Assembly (NCBI GenBank): GCA_963682055.1
Contig: OY821750.1
Coordinates: 13,146,501-13,210,500 of the forward strand
DNA from: Primula veris
Taxonomy: Eukaryota; Streptophyta; Magnoliopsida; Ericales; Primulaceae
Length of the DNA: 64,000 bases
Direction: 5' to 3'
The notes below the pieces were generated by a model. That model did no database searches and was not told where the DNA came from. It saw only the letters and a list, made by a program, of their open reading frames with translations. How positions within the stretch are numbered: the stretch's first letter is position 1; each line of letters starts with the position of its first letter. Below are positions 33,034 through 45,468 of this stretch, one piece after another. A program made the translations under genes and the position numbers.

Positions 33034-34326
33034 TGTTGGTTTCCGTGTACGAAATAACAATTAATAATAAATAAAGGACTAAACAATAATTAAATAAAAC
33101 CAGTGTAATCTTTATTAATTTCCAAATGAAATACAATAAACTGATTACAACATGTAGGTACTGAATTGTAAATAGAAACAAACGTAATCAGATTATTATT
33201 AATTAATAATCTGATGTACTATTTGCAATTAAAAGAAACTGCCGGACTGGAAAGTATAGACTTAACAGCCGGACTGTTCTGTTATGAATTTAAATTACAG
33301 GACTGAATAGAAACTAATCTAATTACAGAATTAAAATACATAAATGAAATTACAGAATAGAAACAGTACTTTAAACTAATTACAGAAAAGTAAATACAGA
33401 ATATAAAAGCTACAGCTAAGGACAGAATATTTAAATACTGAATTAAAATACTGAATTGAAAGGACAGAATGTAAAAACTGAATTTAAATGCGAAAAATTA
33501 AAACGGACAGAATGTAAAATAAAACGGACGAGGCTACTGTTAACAGTATGCCCTTAACCGATATTCGCCCAACCACCTTAAAGTTTCTGGTTGCGTTGGC
33601 GCTTCGATCCCAAGATACAACGTCTCTCGGAAGACTCGCCGGAAACTGGCGACGAGTCTAAGTCGAGCTTTTAGTGGGTGGTTCTCTCTGGTTTCTAAGT
33701 GCTATGAAAAAAAAATATATGCAGCTTTTGGTTAGAGAGAAGATACAGATTTGAATGTGTGAAATGTGAAGGGATGGCTGCTCTAGGGAGTTTCAACCTT
33801 TCTCGAACTCTAGGGACTGCTCTTGTAAATATACAAAAGTCCTTTTTCAGATTTAGTACAAGACCCAAGACCCGAGACAAATCCCGCGTCCCGCGTCCCG
33901 CGTCCCGTGACCCGAGACCCGAGCGAGCGCGCGCGTGTGTGGTACACACTAACCCACTCATTGGTATGTGGACTTAATTAGTTTACCAACTACATGGGAT
34001 GGGTTTGTATATATAGAGTGAAAATCAACCTTGATTTTCCAATGTGGGATAACCCTCATGGTTTATTCCCACTCTCTACTCCATTTTCCAGATTTCGGTT
34101 TTTCCCTCTTTCGAGTACCAACATTCGAGTCCAATTATCATTCACACCATTCCTCCGAATTGGTCATGCGATATACCGTTGCGAAGCTCGTCGCACGAGC
34201 TAATCAAACGCATAGAGTATGGCCTCAGAAAAACTGAGGAGTCGCATTAAAAATTGACTCAAAGGTGGTCCCTGACCACTTGGAACAAATATGTTTAAAC
34301 TACATATTTTCCAACTTTTTCCAACA
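33034..34326 (-). repeat. 5' LTR of the Copia element
   Basis: 1293 bp, with the same ends as the 3' LTR. It has only about 70 bp of heptamer array (about 33857-33925) and lacks a ~95-bp segment found at 27050-27145. A TATA box lies at 34007-34016 (minus, CTATATATAC). Confidence 0.93.
34007..34016 (-). promoter_or_regulatory. TATA box of the Copia 5' LTR
   Basis: The minus strand reads CTATATATAC about 310 bases from the LTR start (34326), upstream of the heptamer array. It is the probable promoter element; the equivalent in the 3' LTR is at about 27532-27541. Confidence 0.6.
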
Positions 34327-36680
34327 AGGATGTCTACAATTGTTGCACTGCTCATTTTGAGAACCGTTTCGGATCCAATACAAATGCTTCTTATCCTAGT
34401 AAGGACTCTCTTAAGCTTTATATGAAGAAAGTTATAATGAGGATATGTACTCTTCTATGATGAGATAAAAGTGGTTTTGTTTTCTATCAAGCCTAACAAA
34501 TATCCTGGACCTGATGGGTTTAATGGGTATTTTTTTCAAAATACTTGGCCCATTATTGGGCCTGATATTATCAATGCCGCTAAAGATTTCTTCAGAACAG
34601 GTAGATTACTTAAATAGGTTAACAATATTTGCATTGCTTTGATACCTAAGATTCAGAATCCTACTTGTGTGACTGACTATAGACCTATTTTTTGTGTTAA
34701 TAATATTTACAAGTGTATCTCTAAACTCATTGCCAATAGGATCAAGCCTTGCTTAGACAAGATCATTCTGCATAATCAGTCAGCTTTTATTCAAGGTAGA
34801 TCCTTAAATGATAACATTTTCATGGCTCAAGCGATTGTGAATGGTTATCATTTAGACAAAGGTAAGCCTAGAGTTACTTTAAAAGTCGATTGTTTTAAGG
34901 ATTTTAACTATGTCAACTCGTACTTTATTATGGATATGTTAGAACTTATGGGTTTTTCCACTCAATTGAGACTTTGGATCTGGGCTTGCATTTCAACTCC
35001 CTCTTATTCCATTATGATTAATGGAGGAATGGAGGGGTTTTTTAAAGGTTCCAAAGGTATTAGACATGGTTATACTCTTTCCCCTTATATTTTTATGATT
35101 TGCATGAATGTCCTTTCCCATATTTTAGAAAAGCATTGCAATACCAAGGACTTAATTATCCCAAGAACTGCAAAGGTATCACGCTTACTCATCTCTGTTT
35201 TGCTGTTGAATTTCTTTTATTTGCTAATGCTGATGTTAAATCTGTCACTATTATTAAGGATGCTATTGATCTTTTCTCTAAATTTTCTGGTTTATATCCT
35301 AATCCTAATAAGAGAAATATCTTTTACTATAGCATGGATGATAGCACTCTCAGTGAGGTTATTAATATTCTTGATTATTAGGTTTATAGTCTGCCTATTA
35401 GATACTTATGAGTCCCTCTTATCACCACCAAGCTCAAAGTGTAATGAATTTGTTGATAGGACTCTTAGCGAAGTCAATACTTTTCTTTACAGCATAACCA
35501 TTTTTTGGTGCTCTCATTTTGTTTTACGTACTTTTGTTATTAATAAGATTGAGAAAAATATTGATAATTTTCTTTGGATAAGTTCTAATGGAAATGGAAA
35601 TGCAAAAGTGGCTTGGAATGACATTTCTCACCCCTATGCTGAAGGTGGCCTTGGTTTTAAAAAATTTAAAATGGAACTTTGCTCTTATTGTTAAAATTGT
35701 GTGGAATATTTGTGACCCCACTACTAACACTCTTTGAAAGAAATGGATTTGCAGTATTCAGCTCAAAGACATAAGTATTTGGACTGTTAAAACTCCAGGT
35801 TCTTGAAACTATATATGGAAGAAAATCCTCAAATACAGAATGAAATTGAAGGATATCTTTTATTTCAAAATTGGTAATGGTTCTTTCACTAAACTTTGTT
35901 ATGATAAATGGATGGACAATGGCTCTATTTTTTCCCATAAATCATATTCATAATATCCTTAGTGCTACTGAGTTTAATCACCTTACCAAAGTTAGTAGTA
36001 TCATTATTAATACTGATTGGTCTTGGCCTTCTTCTGATAATACTTTTCTTAAAGAAATCACTGATCTTTCTCATCCTAATTTTGATGTTAACAAGCCTGA
36101 TGAGATTAAGTGGACTATTGATGATAGTAAGTTTTCTGTTAAAGCTTGTCGGAATCATTTCAGAGTTAAAAGCAATGTAGTTAACTGGCATAAGATTGTT
36201 TGGTTTAAAAGTTACATCCCTAAATGCAGTTTTATCTTGTGGGAGGCCATTTTAAACAGACTTCCTACTCTTTTAAAATTGAAAAGTTGGATTCCTAATA
36301 TAGATTCTACTTGTGTTTTCTGCAAGAATCATGATGGGGATCTTGATCACTTATTCTTTAATTGCATTGTTACTAACAATCTCCTTATGAAAATGCTTTT
36401 CAAAGCTAGATTTAGATCAAATGCTGCTACTTGGAAAGACTGGATTCATTGGGGAATTACTACTTTTAAGGGTAATAACCTCTCTGCCAAGCTAGGCAAA
36501 CTTATTATGTCCACTACCATTTACACTATCTGGAGAGAGAGGAATGAAATCAGGCATGGTAAGAAGAACTCTGACCTAAACTATATGTTGAATGATATTA
36601 ATTTTTTGGTTAAATCCAAACTCCAAAATATGTCTAATATTCCTATGAACAATAGGAATGTGTACATATTGAAGTGTTGA
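34327..36680 (+). pseudogene. LINE ORF2, 3' part: reverse transcriptase and zinc-binding end
   Basis: Continuation of the LINE after the Copia insertion. RT motifs: KYPGPDGFNGYFFQ (about 34500-34540), a stop at about 34615, then IALIPKIQNPT and DYRPIFCVNNIYK, NQSAFIQGRSLNDNI, the catalytic-region VDCFKDFNYV (palm A, weakened), GIRHGYTLSPYIF (region B, usually GxRQGDPLSP), and in a shifted frame THLCFAVEFLLF (palm C, where FADD is expected). A zf-RVT domain near 36170-36370 has SFILWEAILNRLPT and C-x2-C spacing in CVFCKNHDGDLDHLFFNC. A final WRERNEIRHG stretch ends at 36680. No RNase H domain is seen. It has several frameshifts and a lost catalytic pair. Confidence 0.88.
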
Positions 36681-37780
36681 GATTTAGACTAACTATTTTT
36701 CTAACTTTTTTCTAGTTTGGTACAGAAAAAGGGCGGCCTTTATTTTTTTACATTACAGTTCTCTCACAGCTTACTCAAAAGAGACGTTCCATGAGAATTC
36801 AACATATCTTACATCAAAAGACACTACTAGTTCTTACCTTGCAAAGTTACAACTGAGATAAACATCAACAAGCTAAGACGATGGACCAAATTTTTTGGAG
36901 TAATACAAAATATCCATCTTCTTATAAGTTTTCTAATTTTCCTTGGACTGGTTTCCTTCTTCATCTTCCTCTTTGTTCAATCCACTTCCCTCACCAACCT
37001 CAAATCGATTTTCTGGTGCTTGATCCTCGGTGGTTGGTACTCCCAAAGCCAATACAATTGGGTTCTCTTGCTCTGCCCTTTCAAGCTCATACTGCTCTAG
37101 CTTGCATGCCAAAGCTTCTCTCTCCTATGTTAAGGTTTGAACAAGTGTCTCCAACCTTTGATGCTCATTCAACTCCATCGCAAACCAATTTTCTGTAACC
37201 ATATCTTGACTCTGCAAACTTTCAAACCTCTCATTCAATTGATCAAGCTCAGTTGATAACCTGGATAGTATGTCTCTGAGCTCATGTTCAGGAACCTCAT
37301 GCTAGAAATTTGTTCTCTCCAACCACCTGGTATTATCAAACATTTCTCTCTCCTTATGAGTTTTTCTTCACAATAAGCTTTAACATTTATGTGCTGGATA
37401 GTGCTATTCACCGCCAAAGGTCTGCGACAAATGGCATTCCCTATCTGCACAATGAAGGATTTTTTACAAAATCTTCACTATATTTTGGATACTGATACAA
37501 GCAAAATCTCATGCATTTATGGTCACAAGTTGTAATCATTATGAATTGTCTCATCTTTTGCGCATGCTTTAGAATAATTTTTATCATTTGAGCCTTGTGG
37601 TTATGCCAACGGTTTACTGATGAACATTTGATATTTATTATTCTTTAGTTTTTACCTTATGTAATTTTGTAATTATTAAGACACACCATTTGTTTACTTG
37701 AGTTAGCAATCTGTGCTAACAAAGCTATTTTTCTTTTATGTTTCGTTTAATGATATCATGCTTAACTTCCAAAAAAAAAT
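36681..37780. other. LINE 3' flank with a possible poly-A end
   Basis: Sequence after LINE ORF2. An A-run at 37770-37779, preceded by TTTAATGATATCATGC, could be the LINE 3' terminus. A minus-strand pseudogene remnant (36933-37343) sits in between, so an insertion into the LINE tail or a chimeric end is possible. Confidence 0.35.
36933..37343 (-). pseudogene. Coiled-coil protein fragment, two nonsense codons
   Basis: A 137-codon minus-strand frame from ATG 37343 to TAG 36933-36935 is broken only by two TAG codons, after residue 13 and after residue 71. The translation is strongly charged and heptad-like: HELRDILSRLSTELDQLNER, then ESLQSQD, WFAMELNEHQRLETLVQTL, REALACKLEQYELERAEQE, then an acidic tail KEEDEEGNQSKEN. 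Coding-like composition and only two stops suggest recent decay of a real exon or a transposon-borne gene. I do not recognise the family; parts resemble the coiled-coil ends of plant transposon-associated proteins, but that is a guess. Confidence 0.5.
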
Positions 37781-40700
37781 AAGAATAACTTCAAACATAT
37801 TCCATTACATGTGCTAATGATTATTGATCCCTCATTTTGAGGAACTACAAAATTTGAAGATGATTTTAAGTAGTAAAAGACTTGAAATTGGTTTGTGTTT
37901 TTACAATTTGTGATCAATGTTCAATTAAGATCTCACTTTAGATTTATTCGTTTATTTCTTATGCTTATTTTTTGTTCGTTCTTATATATATAACTTCATG
38001 AAAATCACCTCTCTCTTTTTAACCCCTGAATATTTTAACCCCCTTATTTGTATTCCTAAAAGAGAATAAAGCAGCACCAGTTTCTTAATAAAAAGCAAAT
38101 AAACAGTTATAATTGACACTAAGATGTCAAATTTTGGATGGTACATATTGAGTACACCTCAAGAATATAAGTATGCTTGTGAACTACAACAAGTTTAAAA
38201 TGTAAAGCTGCATATCCTTTACTTATGCAATTGATTCAACATCTATCGAGGGTTAAGTTGCTTGTTATTCTATAACCTAGGTAGAGGAATATACAATATG
38301 TAAAAATTTATCATAGTGTTTTTCTTCTTATAGGATAAGCAAATAACCTCTGTAAGTCCTCCAATAAGAATTACACTCGCAGAGATATAAGAGCTCTAGT
38401 TGTAACGATATATAATCATAGTTGTAACAAGATATATACAAAAATTTCTTGACCTTATGCAAGTTAGAATAAGCATTATGTCTGGTTATTCGAAGGCTTG
38501 AGTTATCGAGCTAGTTCGAAGAATAAAATACATTACGAGTCTTGAAAATGTGTAATTCCAAGATAAATATTAGAAGATTGACTAAGGTGTTTAGATCATG
38601 GTTACCCGCGAGAAATTCATTTCCCCGTTCAACAACCACATTTTCCGCTTCTCGTTTCTCATTTCTCACTATTTCATCTGCAAATTTCAGATTTTTTATT
38701 ACATTTCCGCTTTCCGTTTTGTTTCCCGCTTCCATTCCTCATACTGGCAACTATAGTTTAGATATTAGATCACATAAAACCTAGACGGAACCTTTTTTGA
38801 AATTTCTTAATTAACTATATTCTTTAGTTTCATTAGGAACTTTTGTCTGAATTAAAATTTCGTGATCGCACTAGCTAAGTTATTACTTGTGTTGATCAGT
38901 AGGAAAATGAATCATTTGGAAGAGAGCGGATATAGAGGACAAAGCCAAGGGATGGCAGAGAAATTGTAAGCTTGGGGAGAGACTACAGATCAACAACATT
39001 CGGAAGACACTTTGAAACTATCCATATAAATTTGATTTGGATTTGAATATTCTGCTTAGTTAATGTTTGCAATGATTCCTTTATTATTTATTTTGGTTGC
39101 AAATAAATCGTTGCTGAGTTTTAATAGACAATTATTTCAGAAATGAGATATATGATTTCAGTTCAAGTTTTTCTAAATCTAACTAGAGGAGTTGTTGGAA
39201 CTCCATTGGTATTTTTATCTTGTTGGAGCTAAGTGTTTCTTATGTTTCTATCTAGAATGAGGGGAGAGAAAAAAGAGATGCGATTTGTTATTGTTTGTCC
39301 TTGATTTCTTTATCTTTGATTGAATCAACAATTTTAATGAATGGAAATAATGAGCTTTGTTGCTAAGACATGTTCATGTGTCATTTGTATTTAAGATATG
39401 GCTGTAAAGTTATCTCTAAGAATTAAACAAACTTTTGTATCTTGATAAAAACATGTTAATTTAGTGATTTACACATGTGCACCACAGATGCTCCTCTTGA
39501 GATGATGTACTCAATCTTTAACATCTACATCTGACTTTTTTGCAAACCAGTGACGAAACGAAAGTTAACTTTCAAAGGGTTCTCAACTTCAGACGGGGTT
39601 AATTGTGGAAATAACCGAAAGTGTGGGAGAATGAGATACATTGATAATGAACCCTCTGTGGGGCTGTTCTTCATCCAACAGCATACTGAGAACACATCTC
39701 CTAATCTTATGAAACTCAAGAAATTTTAGCCCTATAAAAAAATCATATGCTACAACTTGTGTGTGGTGTTAAACTTCAAAAACACCTAAAACCTGTTGGT
39801 GTGTATTATGAAAACTTGTTAGGGAATTTTTAGCGAATCTATGTTCTGATGTTTTTAATCCTGCCTCTCAGAAGTTTGGCAGAGTATTCATTAGGGGTCA
39901 TAGCATTGATTTTTCTCAAGGAGTGATAAAAAGTACTTGTTTGGATGGATCTGTAAAGTTGAGAACGTGACTGATTTTGATATGAATGATTTGGTTTTAG
40001 TTTTAACTGTGAAAAAACAGAGTTGAGATTGTAAGGGAATTGGGGCTCTTGATTTAGCAGAGTGTTCAACAGGGAATAAGTTTCTAAAGTGCGTACAAGA
40101 AGAGATGAAAATGTGAAGACTTTTTTTATTCGTGAGCACGGTATGTTTTATTTGAAGTTTTTTGTGTTTTAAGTTAAATTTCTGCTATAATAAGGTCGTT
40201 ACGACCATTAATTATTAATGAAATAGCAGTTTTATCCACCAAATTATTAAAAAAACTCCAAAGTATACATTATTGTTTAAAAGAACAGTTGAGTTACAAC
40301 TGAAGATATAACTCAATATAGGGCGTAGATTAACTGAATATTTTGTTGAAGTATATTTTTGATACCTTCTATAAAAAAATGTGATGATCAAGTTTTGCAA
40401 ATATATGAAATAAATTCTTAAGGAAATGAAATAATTGAAGACCCATAAGGAAAGAGAATATATTGTGAAGATTTTGAATATAAAGAAGCAAATAAGATTT
40501 GGTATATTTTTCCTAATATATCAATATATTTGTGTAGGCTATATATATCTACCAGCCTACATTATTTCGTGTGTTGAATACAATATAGATATACTCATAA
40601 TATATACCAACACCACCCGTTGTGAGAGATAAAAAGGTGAAAACAATCGTATGCTTAGTTATTAGAGAGGTTTATATTCTTAAGTGAGAGATTTTCAGAT

Positions 40701-41207
40701 AGTCAAATATTGTACAGAGCTATAAGTCTAAGAGCTCTTTATTTATTTGTTTAAAAATAAAATGCAAAAGAATGAGCTGCATGCTCAGTCCTCTGCATGA
40801 TCGTGATGGGCCTGTGTCAAACTTTGTAATTAAGAAACACATTTATCATAACTTAAAAAAACACATTTATTATAGTGCATAATATCATTAAATGCTAAAG
40901 CATGGGCAAATGTGTTAACAATATAAACTAATTTTCTTAAACCATCTCAAAAACTAATTGAATTATTATTATCCGTAGCATTTTTGCAGATTGAGAGAAG
41001 ATGTTTTGTCAGTGCAATCTAGACATTTTAGATTGTTTAGGTTACAGAGGAAAGGTTTGCATGTACAAGTACCTTACGAAAAGGCAATATTTTTGCATTG
41101 TTTTGCAATTTTTGAGAAAAAAAATGTAACAAACTTAAAAGTTGGACATTGACAATGCACAAAAAGGGCAAAAAACGTATGAATGTAATATTCAAACTTT
41201 TTTGCTG
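37781..41207. other. Long unassigned intergenic stretch
   Basis: AT-rich with no supported gene. Open frames are short (for example 38511-38735, 39525-39719 and 39839-40139, all minus) and lack recognisable motifs. No terminal repeats with target duplications were found by eye. Confidence 0.5.
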
Positions 41208-41322
41208 AAAAACATATTCTCTATCCACATATTCTCTGCTTAGGTGAGGCTTGGTTCTTACGAACCGTAGTCAGGTGAGGAAAAACATATTCTCTATCCA
41301 CATATTCTCTGCTTAGGTGAGG
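41208..41322. repeat. 72-bp direct duplication
   Basis: AAAAACATATTCTCTATCCA, followed by CATATTCTCTGCTTAGGTGAGG, occurs at about 41208 and again at 41280. The period is 72 bases, and the 30-base linker contains TTCTTACGAACCG. The second unit is partial. Confidence 0.88.
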
Positions 41323-42012
41323 CAAAACCAACATAGATCAATTCCAATCAACAATTTTAAAAGCAAATACCTTATTGATCATATTGAACCACACACACAT
41401 ACATAACAATATACATATATAAAGCTCATGTTATTTACGTCACATAAAACAGAATACCATAGTCATATGCAGATCTGATACGTCAATTATAAATTTCAAC
41501 AAAAAAATTTCAAGAATCCCAATATAGTACCATGGTATCACCTATTGGTAAATACAACAAGAAAAACTAATTTTCTTTTATTTCCATTACTTTAATAACA
41601 ACATGCTCATACACTATTGTCCATAAAATTTTACCAATTCAAATATTAAACATAAAGAACCAGTACGATTTCCAGCATAGCTACCATACACAATAACATA
41701 TATATATATATATATAAACATATATATCTTCCCCACTTCCAAATGATATGACCTGCCTTTCTTTTATATCTCCTATTTTGTATAACTTTTTCCTGAGAAA
41801 CGGTTCTTTTGTTTCTCTTATTAAGTGTAACATCTTCTTGCAAAACAGTCTTATAAGGAAGTGAACTGAAAGTGCCAAAAACTTTCTCTGGATTTTTATC
41901 GAGCAATCGGGTAGTTGTTCGAAGTTGCACACTTACTGAAAGCCTTCTCCTTCGTCCTCATTACCATTACCATTACCGTAGCTAATCCATACCCTATGGG
42001 TAAGTTCCTTAC
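41323..42012. other. Unassigned; decayed LINE ORF1 continuation likely at right
   Basis: Minus-strand frames at 41646-41932 follow on from the DUF4283 remnant and may be its decayed continuation. An AT microsatellite lies at about 41698-41717. There is no independent gene. Confidence 0.4.
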
Positions 42013-42603
42013 TCAAATCCACTTCAATGCAGACTCTAGCAACTTATGGTCTTGTGTGGTTGGCTGTTTTGTGTCTAACCTATGTGGTGTTCCAAAAATA
42101 CTAGCAATAGAATCGAGACTAGACTTGTTGTACAAATGTATTGGTAGCATAGAAAAATTAACCCAAACAGGAGAGATTGGTGGTTTGAAATCGAAGGTCC
42201 ACCTAAAGATTCTCATTGGGCACCCTAAAACCATCCAAGTTTTTCCGAACCAAACCTTCAAAAAATCATCTTCATGATAAAAACTTAATAGGACATGTTT
42301 AAGATCAATAATTCCCATCGTAACTTCCAACTTCAAATCCAAACTATTCAACAGTGTATAGATATGCTTAATATCTGGTTTTTCATGCGTAAATATCCCG
42401 ATTAAGGTGAATTTATATGGTTCAGATAACAAGTTTAGCTCTTTGAAAGTAAACCTAATAGCTGTTTCACCTTTGCGTCTTTTTACTTCTTTCAGGGCAA
42501 AAGTGGGTCTTTATCTTCACCCAATACTTCAGCAAAAGATGTGCTTACTGAAGAACTTTTATTAATGATTTTGTACTCGAAAGACTGGTTATTTGTCGCC
42601 ATT
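42013..42603 (-). pseudogene. LINE ORF1 remnant with DUF4283 domain
   Basis: The ATG at 42603 starts MATNNQSFEYK, a short N-terminus that hits a stop after about 33 codons. In the next frame VKRRKGETAIRFTFKELNLL leads into a 139-codon frame with the DUF4283 pattern: YKFTLIGIFTHEKPDIKHIY, GIIDLKHVLLSF, EDDFLKVWFGKTW, PMRIFRWTFDF and PPISPVWVNFSMLPIHLYN. DUF4283 proteins are ORF1/gag-like products of plant LINEs. No knuckle or ORF2 follows in place, so it is a 5' fragment of a separate LINE copy. Confidence 0.72.
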
Positions 42604-44947
42604 GTGTACTACTTGTCCTTTCTTTTTACCTGCTTTTTACTTAATATATAGACTGGGTTTTGAGAGTGATATGAAGATGAGCATTAAGAGATTTACTAAA
42701 CATCTAAAGAATATCATAACAGTCTATGCAAATTATTAAGTAGAATTTAGTATTAGATTAGTAATGTATATTTAATGTATTAGACCCCGTAATTTTAAAT
42801 TGCTTATGTTTCTCCGTTGTAAGTTTCATTTTATTTGTAATTTACACTTCTGTTCTCAGATTGCAGCACTTTTGGCCCAATCTTTTGTGGAGGTTTTCCT
42901 CTGAATTTTTATTTGCATATAAATAAATAAAAATGTGGGGGGTTTTCCCACCATTAAATTAAAAAAAATAGTAATGTAGATTTAGTAGATTTTTCTATCT
43001 CATTCACCATGACATTGATAAACTTTATTGGGTTTGTAAATCAATAATGTACACTCACTATCGTGCAAAAGACCATTGATCAATTAAAACTATAAGGCTA
43101 CATTTGTTTTTAATCTCTATGAAATACTTTCAGATCTTACAATAGATGACTTCCATAGCTAAATGAAAATTACGTAAAGCACTACCTGTTTAAGTAAATT
43201 CATTTTTCAGTACTTCCTAACTGATTTGTCCTAATATAACCTAAAACTTCAACCAACAAAAACGGTTTATCTTATTTTAACTTCAAAAATTTTAACCACC
43301 AAAAATTACTTGTTTCAATCCATTATTCCTGAAACATTATATTTATATTTTCGTAAATTACACCATTCAGTTTCTCAATAAAACAATCAAATAGGACTAA
43401 ATTTTTAACTTTTTTATAATTAATAACTCCCATTTTGAAGTTGAAATGATGAACTGGATATACGCGTTAACCATTCGGGGAACGCAATTTATTAATCATT
43501 ACTCACAATAACTCATAGAATAAATAATAATTCATCATGAGGAAATGCGAGACCTATGAGACAAAATGAAGAGAGAAAAAGAAAAGCTAATAGATCTCTA
43601 TAAAAATAGAAAACTAAGACATTAACTTTCAATATTTTCTAATTCAATCATAGTAATTTAAAATAAATCAATTTTTTGAATGAACAATGGAAGCAGATTA
43701 AAGCCGTAAAAGCCAAGCAAAAATTGAAGCCCTAGCTCTGCTATGCGAAAGCTTTAAAAATAACGATCTCATCAAACAAATGGTGGGAATAAATATGGTA
43801 AGCAAAGCAATTAAACAATCGAATTATAGTCAGATGTTTTAAGTTTTCTTTTAAAAATTAAAATAAAATGAAAGGAAGGTACTTACAAGTTAGAAGATAG
43901 CACGCGATGAAACAGAAGTCGCTGAAAATGAACTGCCCATATTTTATGGGAAAACAATATATTTATTTTTTAAAAGTGCCCAAAATTGCCCATATATTAA
44001 CAATTTGGACCACGTTAGCTCTTTTTAGACTTGCCTCAATTAACTTCCACCACTTGAGAACTACAAAACACATACACGTTTTTTTATAAAACAACCGATG
44101 TTCAGCCTCTGACAAATTAAGTGAAGTTTTTCGACCATATGCATATTTAGCCAACTTAGAGAGGTGAAAATCTCGATCACGTGAATAATCTCTGGGTGAG
44201 TCTTAGGTGTATGCTTTCTAAATATGAGATATGCTACTGATGTCTAATTGTAACTTTCTATGCAACTCGGTTATGCTGTAAAAACTGTTGATTTCTTTAA
44301 ATAGCATATTGAAGTAATATTAACACTAAGAAGAAATGATGCTGATCCTAGCGAATACTTGCAAATTTATTAGTTTTTTATTATTGAAGATATAAAAAAG
44401 ATGTTGTGAGGAACACTTTTATTTATTTTTAATTAATAATAACAGAATTTTATTCTAAATTAATGAGAGAGAGAATTGTAATAAAAGTTGGATACGAATA
44501 AACATACTTCATTTTTTTTTCGTAAATAATACAGTGAAATACATATCTTTATTTCAAACCAGAAAGTGGAAACTTTATTTGAAAATTATTTTACAAGTGT
44601 TTCTTACATAAACAAGTCAAAAAACTTAATGTCCCCGCTCTTTGACCCCGGCTAGATTTGCTTCGTCACTACCGATATCTGAAACAAAATTATATAAGCA
44701 ACGAGGTGAGTATTTCCTTGAAAATACTCAGTAGGACTAATAAGTTAAAGAGACTATAATAAAGTATAACATGTGAGTAAAAACCGTAACTGCATACTTC
44801 CTGCAAAAAAAGATGGTTAGGAAAATAACGAGTAAAATATATATCAATATGATGCATGCTCATAATTATTTTATCAATAATGCATAAGTGTCATGTCCTT
44901 GAGCCCAAGTTGGTTGTGTAAGGTCTATCATATTACACGTGGTACCA
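42604..44947. other. Unassigned AT-rich sequence
   Basis: No gene is seen. A TTTTGGCCCAATCTTTTG/GTGGGGGGTTTTCCCACC stretch at 42867-42952 resembles a LINE 3'-end region but has no coding beside it. From about 44630, sequence such as GAGGTGAGTATTTCC resembles U5 parts of gypsy LTRs. Confidence 0.4.
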
Positions 44948-45122
44948 GTTATGCCCCACTCTAGGCGGACCAAATATCGCAAAAAAGGTCATACCTCACT
45001 CTAGGTAGACACGTCACACCCCACTCCAGGTAGACATAGTCACGGAAAAGTCATATCCCACTCTAGGTAGACAAGTTGCACCCCATTCTCGGTGGACAAA
45101 CCTCTCCCAAACTAGGAGGATC
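44948..45122. repeat. Degenerate short tandem array (CCCCACTCTAGGTAGAC)
   Basis: Five to six units of 30-48 bp share a TCACACCCCACTCTAGGTAG-like core (starts near 44948, 44989, 45009, 45047, 45073 and 45103). The layout recalls the tandem block inside the LARD LTRs, so this may be part of a diverged gypsy LTR. Confidence 0.7.
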
Positions 45123-45468
45123 AATGCAAATGTCATGCCATGATATATCAAATAAGCAAATCAAATTCCACCAAGTTTCAGATATGAATCGTTATATGCA
45201 TTTGTTTAATAATATTTAAACATAACTCAAGTTCGATAATGTAATGCAAAAAGATGTTAATGCAATATTATAATAACTTTAAGGTTTTGAACCCACCTCT
45301 AACCGTTAACTGTGCTTGGCTATGTCTCTAGCACTTATCCTTTCTTAAGTATTATTGTGCCTCTCTTGACCTTCGTCACACCCCGATTTACACAAATTAC
45401 TTAGTTTATTACCCACTAAATATAGTATTCTTTCTCTTTCTCTTTCTATATATAGTGTTTATATCTTA

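Larger units (their letters stand above)
26301..34331 (-). mobile_element. Copia LTR retrotransposon, nested in a LINE
   Basis: LTRs at 26306-27851 and 33034-34326 start TGTTGG and end CCAACA. The flanking duplications are AGGAT (26301-26305 and 34327-34331), and joining them restores the interrupted LINE. The minus-strand order gag, protease, integrase, RT, RNase H defines a Ty1/copia element; sequence style suggests the Tork/Tnt1 group (inference). It is nearly intact: one frameshift at a G-run, one TAG and one TGA. Outside two length differences the LTRs look almost identical, so it inserted recently relative to the LINE. Confidence 0.95.

Noticed and set aside
39525..39719. 64-codon minus-strand frame with non-repetitive translation
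   Set aside because: No family recognised, no exon signals, no repeat context to support it.
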